Assembly (NCBI GenBank): GCA_051647535.1 | Contig: JBOFEA010000023.1 | Location: forward strand, 1 to 11,332 | Direction: 5' to 3' | DNA length: 11,332 nt | Origin: Brevinema_A sp051647535 | GTDB taxonomy: Bacteria > Spirochaetota > Brevinematia > Brevinematales > Brevinemataceae | In this document: in pieces, positions 1 to 5,266 of the stretch | How the letters are laid out: every line of letters starts with the position of its first letter | How positions within the stretch are numbered: position 1 is the first letter of the stretch | Translations under genes and position numbers: made by a program | The notes under the pieces: model-generated | Databases searched by the model: none | What the model was told of the DNA's origin: nothing | Seen by the model: only the letters and a program-made list of their open reading frames with translations

Positions 1-79
1 GGGGTAATATTCTCAGAATGAGATTCTCAAAAGTCCGCCTTACCATAAAACATAATCTTGATGTCCCGTGTACCGCGGT

Positions 80-117
80 TTCAAAACAAAAAACCACCAT
101 ATTTCTACGGTGGTTTT
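80..117 (-). terminator. Intrinsic terminator of tRNA-Ser
   Basis: A 9-bp stem (90-98 with 109-117, core CCACC/GGTGG) has a 10-base loop. On the minus strand it is followed by a T-rich run (revcomp of 80-89). It lies about 20 bases past the 3' end of the tRNA, where a tRNA terminator is expected. Confidence 0.8.
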
Positions 118-137
118 GGAAAGGAGCGACTGTCCAT

Positions 138-222
138 CGGAGAGAGAGGGATTCGAACTCTCGGTACATTGCTGTACAACGGTTTTCAAGACCGCCGCTT
201 TCGACCACTCAGCCATCTCTCC
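138..222 (-). tRNA. tRNA-Ser (anticodon UGA)
   Basis: An 85-base class II tRNA that decodes UCA. The acceptor stem is GGAGAGA/TCTCTCC with discriminator G. The anticodon stem GCGGT/ACCGT encloses the loop CTTGAAA, which places TGA at positions 34-36. A long variable arm (GTACAGCAATGTAC-type stem) and the TTCGAAT T-loop are present. The 3' CCA is not encoded, so it must be added after transcription. The T-stem reads GAGAG against CCCTC, which leaves one A-C mismatch at 52/62 where most tRNAs have a pair. Length, long variable arm and anticodon all agree on serine. Confidence 0.95.
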
Positions 223-241
223 TTATTTTCTTATAGGAAAT

Positions 242-270
242 ATTATATAGTATTTTAAAAGAATTGTCAA
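242..270 (-). promoter_or_regulatory. Consensus sigma-70 promoter of tRNA-Ser
   Basis: On the minus strand, TTGACA (265-270) and TATAAT (242-247) are separated by exactly 17 bases. Both hexamers are perfect consensus. Transcription should begin near 235, about 13 bases before the mature tRNA 5' end. Confidence 0.85.
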
Positions 271-272
271 GA

Positions 273-344
273 TAATTTTATAATAAAAAAACTGTCTTTA
301 TATAGATTTTTTCTAAAAAAGACAGTTTTTTTATTATAAAATTA
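273..344. terminator. Perfect 27-bp bidirectional terminator hairpin
   Basis: Bases 273-299 are the exact reverse complement of 318-344, with an 18-base loop. An A7 tract precedes and a T7 tract follows the CTGTC/GACAG core, so a U-tract terminator reads the same in both directions. It sits directly upstream of the tRNA promoter and separates the tRNA from minus-strand transcription starting near 496. No coding gene ends nearby. Confidence 0.7.
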
Positions 345-496
345 AATATATTAATTGATATTTAATATGTAAAGGTACTAATTGAATGAAGATTTTTCTT
401 TAATATGTAATTATTTTATTCTAGTTATAATACTAAATTATTTGTATAAAAGTATGTACTACACAAACATATTGATAATGTAAGCAAATCTTGTTA
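273..496 (-). ncRNA. Putative non-coding RNA between orphan promoter and terminator
   Basis: A minus-strand promoter at 503-530 predicts a transcript starting near 496 that would end at the perfect hairpin 273-344, about 220 bases. No ORF with a ribosome binding site was found in it; the only early ATG is followed by TAG after two codons. A 12-base direct repeat (361-372 and 399-410) lies inside. The tRNA has its own promoter beyond the terminator, so this unit is not obviously a tRNA leader. It does not resemble a known RNA family to me. Confidence 0.3.
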
Positions 497-502
497 TATA
501 TA

Positions 503-530
503 AGTATATATTATATTGTAAAAAAGTCAA
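503..530 (-). promoter_or_regulatory. Sigma-70-like promoter with no known gene
   Basis: On the minus strand, TTGACT (525-530) and TATACT (503-508) are separated by 16 bases. Each hexamer matches 5 of 6 consensus bases. Predicted transcription starts near 496 and runs toward 273. In DNA this AT-rich, chance -10 boxes are common, so the paired match matters more than either box alone. Confidence 0.5.
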
Positions 531-596
531 TCGAATTTTTATTTAAATAGTATACTTATGTGTAATGATTTTATCAAATAGTTTACTTTTTTAGAG

Positions 597-651
597 TAAT
601 AAAATATTCCATCTTGAATCTTTTTAAAGTTAAAAATCCAAAATGGAATAT
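597..651 (-). terminator. Minus-strand terminator hairpin with wobble pairs
   Basis: Bases 604-623 pair with 632-651 as a continuous 20-bp stem around an 8-base loop. Three of the pairs (613/642, 617/638, 620/635) are G-U wobbles in the minus-strand RNA; in the plus-strand RNA the same positions would be A-C mismatches. The asymmetry indicates that the minus strand is transcribed. A U-rich tail (ATTTTATT) follows. It may end the putative RNA starting at 791, read-through from the upstream gene, or both. Confidence 0.65.
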
Positions 652-791
652 AAAAAATGAAATTAGGGTTTTATAGTTATTCAATAATATTTTGGTTATA
701 TAAATAATATGATCATCGTGTGATTCAATTTAACTTTTAAATAAAGTTAACAAAAATACAAGGTGACTGTGTTATTTTTGTATATTAATAT
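597..791 (-). ncRNA. Putative structured RNA with three hairpins
   Basis: A near-perfect promoter (798-826) just past the stop codon of the 842-1603 gene predicts a start near 791. Three hairpins follow in order. A 9-bp stem (750-758 with 773-781) lies about 10 bases from the 5' end. A 7-bp stem (731-737 with 743-749) is next. The 20-bp wobble-containing terminator stem (604-651) closes the unit. Total length is about 195 bases. The only ATG inside opens a six-codon frame without a ribosome binding site. No known family is recognised. The alternative is a long 3' untranslated region of the upstream gene. Confidence 0.4.
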
Positions 792-797
792 ATACAT

Positions 798-826
798 ATT
801 GTAAATTAAAAATATAATCTTGTCAA
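798..826 (-). promoter_or_regulatory. Near-consensus sigma-70 promoter with no coding gene downstream
   Basis: On the minus strand, TTGACA (821-826) and TACAAT (798-803) are separated by 17 bases, giving 11 of 12 consensus bases. It begins 16 bases beyond the stop codon of the 253-residue gene. Only non-coding, hairpin-rich sequence lies downstream before the next terminator. Confidence 0.6.
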
Positions 827-841
827 GTAGATAGTAAGGTT

Positions 842-1603
842 TTACAAATATTTTATCGTTTTAGATTTAATACTTTTTAGTAATTCATTAATATCGTTAA
901 TTAAGGTTATATCTGATTTTGGTTCAAATACCCCTGCTTTTCTAGTGACCTTATGTTGTGTGTGTGGTGAGGTTTGTGTTGGAGTGGTATTTTTATAGAT
1001 GCTTTGTATTGAATTTGACAATACAGGGGTAAATGTTATGTTTGAGTAATGATTTAGTGGAGATGAAATATTCTCAAAATAAAAATTATTAAAATGCGAT
1101 AAAAATGTGTTTGTAGAGGTACTGTTTTGAGGAGTATTTTGATAGATATTTTTCCAAGTATTAAATGTTGAGGTGGTTAAACTTTTTGATTGTAAGATAT
1201 TATTGGAGTATATATTTTTATTAAGAAAATATGAACTATTATTTATGTTGTCAAAGTAAGAAGGAATAAAAGTAAATGTAGAAATAATTAATCGTCTAAT
1301 ATTGTCTAAATTTTTTGAAATTCCTCCTGTTTCTGTTATTTTGCTGTTAACATTTTTAAGTATAATGGTAAGTGGAGAAAGTAATTCTTTGAAGGCATTA
1401 ATATTTTTATTAACGTTATTAAAACCTTGAATAACAATAGAATAAATATTATTTTTTTTTGTTAAAAAATTAATCCTCTCGATTGTTTTTGTTGAAATAT
1501 TTTTCTCAATAATATTTGAGTTTATTAAATTTTTTTGAATAAAATTTTCAAAATTTCTAATATTTTTGATTGTTTGATCCCATTGATTGAAAAACAAAAT
1601 CAC
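842..1603 (-). CDS. Hypothetical Asn-rich protein
   Basis: A 253-residue protein of unknown function, not recognised as any family. The start is GTG at 1603, chosen because a full AGGAGG lies 5 bases upstream (1609-1614). About 16% of residues are asparagine (41 of 253) and there is no cysteine. There is no signal peptide or clear membrane segment. The N-terminal ~110 residues are Ile/Asn/Lys-rich and probably helical; residues ~120-215 are Ser/Thr/Asn-rich and low in complexity; the C-terminal ~35 are charged. It lies downstream of the tail-chaperone-like gene on the same strand, where phages usually carry the tape-measure gene, but it is far shorter and has no diagnostic feature. No convincing own promoter was found, so it may be co-transcribed with 1945-2480. 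Confidence 0.75.
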   Translation of the reverse strand: MILFFNQWDQTIKNIRNFENFIQKNLINSNIIEKNISTKTIERINFLTKKNNIYSIVIQGFNNVNKNINAFKELLSPLTIILKNVNSKITETGGISKNLDNIRRLIISTFTFIPSYFDNINNSSYFLNKNIYSNNILQSKSLTTSTFNTWKNIYQNTPQNSTSTNTFLSHFNNFYFENISSPLNHYSNITFTPVLSNSIQSIYKNTTPTQTSPHTQHKVTRKAGVFEPKSDITLINDINELLKSIKSKTIKYL

Positions 1604-1608
1604 AAAAT

Positions 1609-1614
1609 CCTCCT
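1609..1614 (-). promoter_or_regulatory. Strong ribosome binding site deciding a GTG start
   Basis: AGGAGG is followed by 5 bases (ATTTT) and GTG on the minus strand. It is the best Shine-Dalgarno match in the window. It fixes the start of the 253-residue protein at 1603 and supports active translation. Confidence 0.85.
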
Positions 1615-1798
1615 ATTTTGAATTTAAGTGGTTTATATATAGTGTTTGCCTAATATATTTATTATAAATTCAATAATTATTTTTTTTTATATTTATACCT
1701 CTGATTGAATGAAAAAATATTTGTGAACGTTATAGACGTTATATTGTTGAAATATATATGTTTGCTAGCTTGTTTATTAAAATAAAAATATTAAATAC

Positions 1799-1827
1799 TT
1801 GAAAAAAATATCGTCTTGTGTTATACT
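1799..1827 (+). promoter_or_regulatory. Plus-strand sigma-70-like promoter in accessory intergenic region
   Basis: TTGAAA (1799-1804) and TATACT (1822-1827) are separated by exactly 17 bases. Transcription is predicted near 1834. It runs against the two minus-strand accessory genes and no plus-strand gene follows until dnaX at 2693. Confidence 0.5.
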
Positions 1828-1833
1828 ATTTTT

Positions 1834-1943
1834 ACCAGCTATTGCTTTTTATTAGTCTTAGCTGGCTTATTTAATATAACGGTATACAATAATATCTCCC
1901 CCTAGGTTTATTCATTAAAAAATGATAAAGGGGGGAGGAATAT
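1834..1943 (+). ncRNA. Putative plus-strand RNA, possibly antisense to the chaperone-like gene
   Basis: From the predicted start near 1834 the transcript immediately forms a 7-bp stem (CCAGCTA 1835-1841 with TAGCTGG 1859-1865) followed by CTTATTT, which could act as an early terminator. It then reaches the strong C-run/G-run hairpin at 1892-1943. If it continues past 1945 it becomes antisense to the frameshift gene. No ORF with a start codon follows the Shine-Dalgarno-like GGGGGGAGG at 1930-1938. Where it ends is unclear. Confidence 0.3.
1892..1943 (-). terminator. GC-run hairpin after the frameshift ORF
   Basis: CTCCCCC (1896-1902) pairs with GGGGGAG (1931-1937). Flanking ATAT pairs extend it beyond a bulge, and a nested stem (1907-1916 with 1921-1929) lies inside. 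It starts one base after the -1 frame stop on the minus strand. It is one of the most GC-dense spots in a very AT-rich region. The tail (ATATTATT) is only moderately T-rich, so it may stabilise a 3' end rather than terminate fully. Confidence 0.5.
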
Positions 1944-1944
1944 A

Positions 1945-2480
1945 TTAGTTATTGGAAAAAACTTTATTGATAACATCTACTAGTGCTTTAATAAAGATAT
2001 TTTCCAAGTCTTTTGCAATAATTTCTGTAAAAAGAAGTTGATTGTTAAATTTTTCTTCTGGAGAAGAGTAAGGTGTATCTTCAGGTGATACAAGATCTTC
2101 ATGGAGAAAAAATTTGGTTCTTGCTTTCGCCAGATCTAAAGGAGTAGAGTCGGAGATTAAATCTCCTCTATAGTAAAATTTTCTTCAGCTCCTAAGTTTG
2201 CACAAATTTCAAATAATAACTTACTGATTACTAAAGGTTTATCTTTTAGATATTGATCAAAACCTACTGCATCGTTACCGAGGTATAATGTTCTAAGAAA
2301 TTTTTCCTGAACAATGCTGTGTCCAGTGTTAGATTTTGCAATTTGGTCCTGAAAATATGCGATATCTATTGAATTTGGTTTTTTAAAATAGAATTTTTCT
2401 CCATTATCTGAAACCACAGATATCACTTTTTGTCCTTTTTCCTTTGCATTAATAACACTTTCCGGTAATTTTTCAGACAT
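1945..2480 (-). CDS. Predicted -1 frameshift extension of the chaperone-like protein, long form
   Basis: If ribosomes slip back one base on A_AAT_TTT (2181-2175), they leave the zero frame after residue 102 (Phe). They then read 76 further codons from 2175 to 1948, ending at TAA 1947-1945, for a 178-residue product. The extension begins YYRGDLISD and ends VINKVFSNN; it is acidic and helical near its end. The -1 frame is open from a TGA just before the slip site and has no ATG, GTG or TTG start near its beginning. Frameshifting therefore explains it better than independent initiation. The arrangement matches the G/GT pair of lambda-like phages. Alternatives are initiation at ATC 2157 behind GAGGAG, or a simple frameshift mutation in a decaying gene. 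Confidence 0.6.
2152..2181 (-). promoter_or_regulatory. Programmed -1 ribosomal frameshift signal
   Basis: On the minus strand, the heptamer A_AAT_TTT (2181-2175) is in phase with the zero frame and fits X_XXY_YYZ. An 8-base spacer (2174-2167) follows, then a stem-loop GGAGAT/ATCTCC with a 3-base loop (2166-2152). An AGGAG lies 7 bases upstream of the heptamer, as in bacterial sites where Shine-Dalgarno pairing promotes slippage. The zero-frame TAA (2159-2157) lies within the stem-loop. Confidence 0.65.
2157..2480 (-). CDS. Phage tail-assembly-chaperone-like protein, short form
   Basis: A 107-residue soluble protein read in the zero frame. It starts at ATG 2480 with AAGGAG (2487-2492) 6 bases upstream. 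A segment of the type GEKFYFKKPNSIDIAYF is followed by helices including a KFLRTLYL / YLKDKPLVISKLLFEI pattern. This layout resembles small tail-assembly chaperones of long-tailed phages, in which a beta-like 'F-Y-F-K-K-P' motif precedes a helical half. This is recognised by pattern only, not by search. In such phages a short and a frameshifted long form help load the tape-measure protein during tail assembly. No other tail genes are in the window. A near-consensus promoter lies at 2509-2537. The gene diverges from dnaX. Confidence 0.7.
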   Translation of the reverse strand: MSEKLPESVINAKEKGQKVISVVSDNGEKFYFKKPNSIDIAYFQDQIAKSNTGHSIVQEKFLRTLYLGNDAVGFDQYLKDKPLVISKLLFEICANLGAEENFTIEEI

Positions 2481-2508
2481 TGCATGCTCCTTATATTTAT
2501 TATAGATA

Positions 2509-2537
2509 ATTATAGATCATTAAGTGATCCTAGTCAA
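2509..2537 (-). promoter_or_regulatory. Strong promoter of the chaperone-like gene with internal dyad
   Basis: On the minus strand, TTGACT (2532-2537) and TATAAT (2509-2514) are separated by 17 bases, 11 of 12 consensus. The spacer carries GATCA-5 bases-TGATC (2515-2529), an inverted repeat placed where a repressor would block polymerase. The start is predicted near 2502, about 22 bases before the start codon. Confidence 0.7.
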
Positions 2538-2692
2538 TAGTTATTGATAATAAATTGTGTTGTATTTATAAATATTGTGTTTTATACGATATTTAAATTT
2601 TTTTATAGTTTTAATATAAGTTTTTATTGCTCATAATGAAAATTATGTATTTGGACTATATTATTTTATGTGATATTATGGTAGAAGAAAAT

Positions 2693-4168
2693 ATGTTAAA
2701 TTATCAAGTGACAGCTAGAAAATGGCGTCCACAAGATTTCGATCAGGTTATAGGCCAAGATCATGTCACCGCTGCATTGGCAAATGCTGTAAATAGTGGA
2801 AAAATTCCTCATGCGTATCTATTTTCTGGACCGCGAGGTGTTGGGAAGACAAGTACAGCTAGAATTCTTGCTAAAATGTTGAATTGTGTTGAAAGTCCTA
2901 AAATATGTGGAGTATGTCCTGCTTGTATAGAGATTTCTTCTGGACAGTCTTTGGATGTAAGAGAGATTGACGGTGCTTCGAATAGAGGGATTGAACAGAT
3001 CCGTGACATCCGTGACAATGCTGTTTATGCACCGTTATCGCTTAAATATAAAGTTTTTATTATTGATGAAGTTCATATGCTTACAAAAGAAGCTTCCAAT
3101 GCTTTACTGAAAATTCTTGAAGAACCACCGAGTCATATTATTTTTATGCTTGCAACAACAGAACCTAATAAAATTCTTCCTACTATCCGTTCCAGATGCC
3201 AGCATTATTTGTTAAAACGTATTTCTGTGTCTGATGTATCTGATCAGTTGAGAAAAATATTAAAAGTTGAAAATATTCCATACGAAGATGCTGCGTTGGA
3301 GCAGATTGCAAGAGCCGGTGAAGGTTCGATGCGTGATGCTCAAACAATCTTAGATCAGGCAGTTCTCTATTCTCAAGGTCAATTAACTTATGAATCTGTA
3401 TGTAAAATCTTAGGAATTCCTGAAGAATCTTACTTTGAAAATATTACTCAAGCCTTAATTGATCAAGACATTGTCCGAGTGTTGGAAATTTTAGAGACCT
3501 ATCTGCTCCAATCCGGTGACGGAGTTTCGTTCAGCGAAAACTTTATTCGGTACTTAAGAAAAGCTCTTTTAGTGAAAAAACTTCCTTTTGGTCATTTTTT
3601 ATTGGATGTGAGTGAAGAGAAATACACAGATATGTCACAAAAATTTTCCCAAGTTTCGGAACAGGAATTATTGGTATTAATTAATCTTCTTTTGGATTTA
3701 AGTGATAAGTTGAGAAAAGAGTCTGCTGAACGTTTTTGGATTGAAAGTACCTTATTTAAGATGCTTGATTTTAGGAATCGAATATCTTTATCTGACCTTC
3801 GTCAGGAAATACTGGCAGTTTTGGGTCGAAATCTTACCAAAGTTCCAGTATCTTTAAGTGTTTCCGAACAACATCGAGAGAAAACATCTGTAAACTCTTC
3901 TGCAACAGAAGCTCTTAATACATCGGAAAAACGGACAGGGAATTTTGGTGCTATGTTTCAGGATTATCAAAACAATCAACAATTACCGGTCAATTCTGTT
4001 TCAGAAGATAATCCGTCGGTGTTATCTGTTTCTAACAGTTCTTCTAAGACAGAAAATAACAAAGAAATAAAAGAAATAGAAAACAATACTATTAAAGTAA
4101 ATAATAAAAAAGATATACAGAATAATGATATTTCAGATGTTATTCAAAATTTGTTTGAAACACAGTAA
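2693..4168 (+). CDS. dnaX: DNA polymerase III subunit gamma/tau
   Basis: The AAA+ motor of the clamp loader, which opens the beta clamp and places it on primed DNA. It has 491 residues from ATG 2693, chosen because MLNYQVTARKWRP matches the family N-terminus; in-frame starts upstream (TTG 2627, ATG 2636, 2645 and 2678) would add unrelated residues. The ribosome binding site is weak (GAAG). Motifs are Walker A GPRGVGKT (46-53), a zinc site at C65, C72, C75 and C78, Walker B IIDEVH (123-128), sensor 1 ATTEP (154-158), the SRC arginine finger (167-169) and a sensor 2 GSMRDAQ motif. Residues after ~390 form a Ser/Asn/Lys-rich tail ending VIQNLFETQ. The protein is shorter than the E. coli tau form and lacks an obvious tau-type C-terminal domain. 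It heads the dnaX-ybaB-recR operon. Confidence 0.95.
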   Translation: MLNYQVTARKWRPQDFDQVIGQDHVTAALANAVNSGKIPHAYLFSGPRGVGKTSTARILAKMLNCVESPKICGVCPACIEISSGQSLDVREIDGASNRGIEQIRDIRDNAVYAPLSLKYKVFIIDEVHMLTKEASNALLKILEEPPSHIIFMLATTEPNKILPTIRSRCQHYLLKRISVSDVSDQLRKILKVENIPYEDAALEQIARAGEGSMRDAQTILDQAVLYSQGQLTYESVCKILGIPEESYFENITQALIDQDIVRVLEILETYLLQSGDGVSFSENFIRYLRKALLVKKLPFGHFLLDVSEEKYTDMSQKFSQVSEQELLVLINLLLDLSDKLRKESAERFWIESTLFKMLDFRNRISLSDLRQEILAVLGRNLTKVPVSLSVSEQHREKTSVNSSATEALNTSEKRTGNFGAMFQDYQNNQQLPVNSVSEDNPSVLSVSNSSSKTENNKEIKEIENNTIKVNNKKDIQNNDISDVIQNLFETQ

Positions 4169-4218
4169 TGGTTGTCTTGTATTATTGTAATTAAAAAATA
4201 AATTTTTAGGAGAATGCG

Positions 4219-4524
4219 ATGGGTCCTTTCGACAATGTCAAAAATATTATGAAAATGAGAGAAGAAATGAACACATACAAATCCCAATTGGAAGAAATGC
4301 GTGTTAAGGCGTCTTCTAAGAAGGAATTTGTTAAAATTACATTAGACGGTGAACGGTCTCTTAAAAACATTGAATTTTCTGATGATGCTATGAAACTTTC
4401 TAAAGAAGATCTTGCAAAACATATTAAGGATACAATGAAAGCTGCTGCCAAAGAATTAGAGTCAATTCAAAAAAAGAATTTTAAAAATTCTCCTATTGCC
4501 TCGATGTTCCAACAGTTTAAGTAA
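4219..4524 (+). CDS. ybaB: Nucleoid-associated protein, YbaB/EbfC family
   Basis: A 101-residue DNA-binding protein of usual family length. Family members dimerise into a tweezer-like shape and bind DNA, often affecting expression broadly. The start is ATG 4219 with AGGAG (4208-4212) 6 bases upstream. An N-terminal amphipathic helix (NVKNIMKMREEMNTYKSQLEEM, about residues 6-27) leads into a strand region with KKEFVKITLDGERSLKNI. A C-terminal helix has the family pattern around KDTMKAAAKELES. It lies 50 bases after dnaX and 32 bases before recR, the gene order found across many bacteria. Confidence 0.92.
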   Translation: MGPFDNVKNIMKMREEMNTYKSQLEEMRVKASSKKEFVKITLDGERSLKNIEFSDDAMKLSKEDLAKHIKDTMKAAAKELESIQKKNFKNSPIASMFQQFK

Positions 4525-4556
4525 AAAAATGAATATGGTACAAAATAAGGTGTTGT

Positions 4557-5165
4557 ATGCTTCCAAAATCTATTGCTAAATTATCCAAATTATTAACTAG
4601 GATTCCTAATATAGGTCCTAAGAATGCAGAGAGACTGGCGGTTTGGTTTGTTACGGAAGGACGTGCGATTTCAGAGTCTTTGTCTCAAAGTTTAATACAA
4701 GCCGGAGCTATAATAGGTATTTGTGAATCATGCGGATATTTTACCGAATCCGGTATTGAAAATCAAAAATGTTCTTTTTGTTCCGATATAAGAAGAGATG
4801 CAAATATCATATGTTTGGTTGAAAATATAACAGATGTTTTAGAAATCGAAAATACACATGCTTACTCCGGATTATATTTTATTTTAGGGGGGGTAATCTC
4901 ACCTTTGGAAGGGAAAACAATTTCAGATCTTCCTTTTCAAAAATTAAAACACAGAGTTGTGTCTGAAAACATACAAGAAATAATAATAGCGCTAGGTGCT
5001 ACTACAGAATCTGATGTGACGACAATGTATGTTAAAGAACTTTTGCAGGAGTATCCTGTAAAAATTACTATGCTTGCTCGTGGTATAGCGGTAGGTACCC
5101 GTATTAGTTTTGCTGGCAAGAGAAGTTTGGTAGAAGCTTTTAAATCAAGGGAAAATTTAAAATAA
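4557..5165 (+). CDS. recR: Recombination protein RecR
   Basis: Part of the RecFOR pathway that loads RecA onto gapped DNA. It has 202 residues, the usual family length. The start is ATG 4557, with AAGG 6 bases upstream. Domains in order are a helix-hairpin-helix (IPNIGPKNAERLA, 16-28), a zinc finger (C56, C59, C72, C75) and a TOPRIM domain (from ~84, with E89 and the conserved GGVISPLEG 111-119). A C-terminal ARGIAVGTRISFAG segment (174-187) and a final helix follow. The TOPRIM loop differs slightly from common forms (LVENITDVLEI) but the key acidic residue is present. It is probably last in the operon. Weak dyads, but no strong terminator, follow it. Confidence 0.95.
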   Translation: MLPKSIAKLSKLLTRIPNIGPKNAERLAVWFVTEGRAISESLSQSLIQAGAIIGICESCGYFTESGIENQKCSFCSDIRRDANIICLVENITDVLEIENTHAYSGLYFILGGVISPLEGKTISDLPFQKLKHRVVSENIQEIIIALGATTESDVTTMYVKELLQEYPVKITMLARGIAVGTRISFAGKRSLVEAFKSRENLK

Positions 5166-5198
5166 AAGAAATGTTATAAATGAAAAATCATTTGTAAA

Positions 5199-5230
5199 TA
5201 TAATATAAATAATACGTTATTTTTTATAAC
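5199..5230 (+). promoter_or_regulatory. Possible promoter -10 box and dyad operator of the oxidoreductase
   Basis: A TATAAT (5199-5204) lies 63 bases before the start codon but lacks a good -35 box at the right distance, as at activator-dependent promoters. GTTAT-TTTTT-ATAAC (5216-5230) is a perfect dyad near the expected transcription start. It vaguely resembles Rex redox-repressor half-sites (GTTAA/TTAAC), but the spacing is one base too long. The regulator is unknown. Confidence 0.3.
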
Positions 5231-5266
5231 AACAAAATAAAAAGTAATTTCTGTAAGGAGTTGACT

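Noticed and set aside
18..258. Overlapping plus-strand reading frames of 60-72 codons near the window start
   Set aside because: They run through the tRNA-Ser gene antisense to it; the peptide with ERDSNSRYIAVQRFSRPPLSTTQ is the familiar spurious translation of a tRNA complement.
361..410. 12-base direct repeat as an attachment site or CRISPR-like unit
   Set aside because: Only two copies in very AT-rich DNA with no integrase or spacers; chance is plausible.
1727..1743. Tandem ACGTTATA repeats as an operator
   Set aside because: Two short copies only, with no promoter recognised at the right distance on either strand.
2627..2692. N-terminal extension of DnaX from TTG 2627 or upstream ATGs
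   Set aside because: The 22 extra residues are hydrophobic and unrelated to the family, and no ribosome binding site precedes them; ATG 2693 gives the standard N-terminus.
4080..4168. dnaX slippery site at an A-run (AAAAAA followed by G)
   Set aside because: The run is not in the phase of the E. coli A_AAA_AAG site, and a -1 slip there would only replace the last few residues; no stem-loop was seen.
5216..5230. Canonical Rex operator
   Set aside because: Half-sites match only partly and the spacing is one base too long; kept only as an unnamed dyad.
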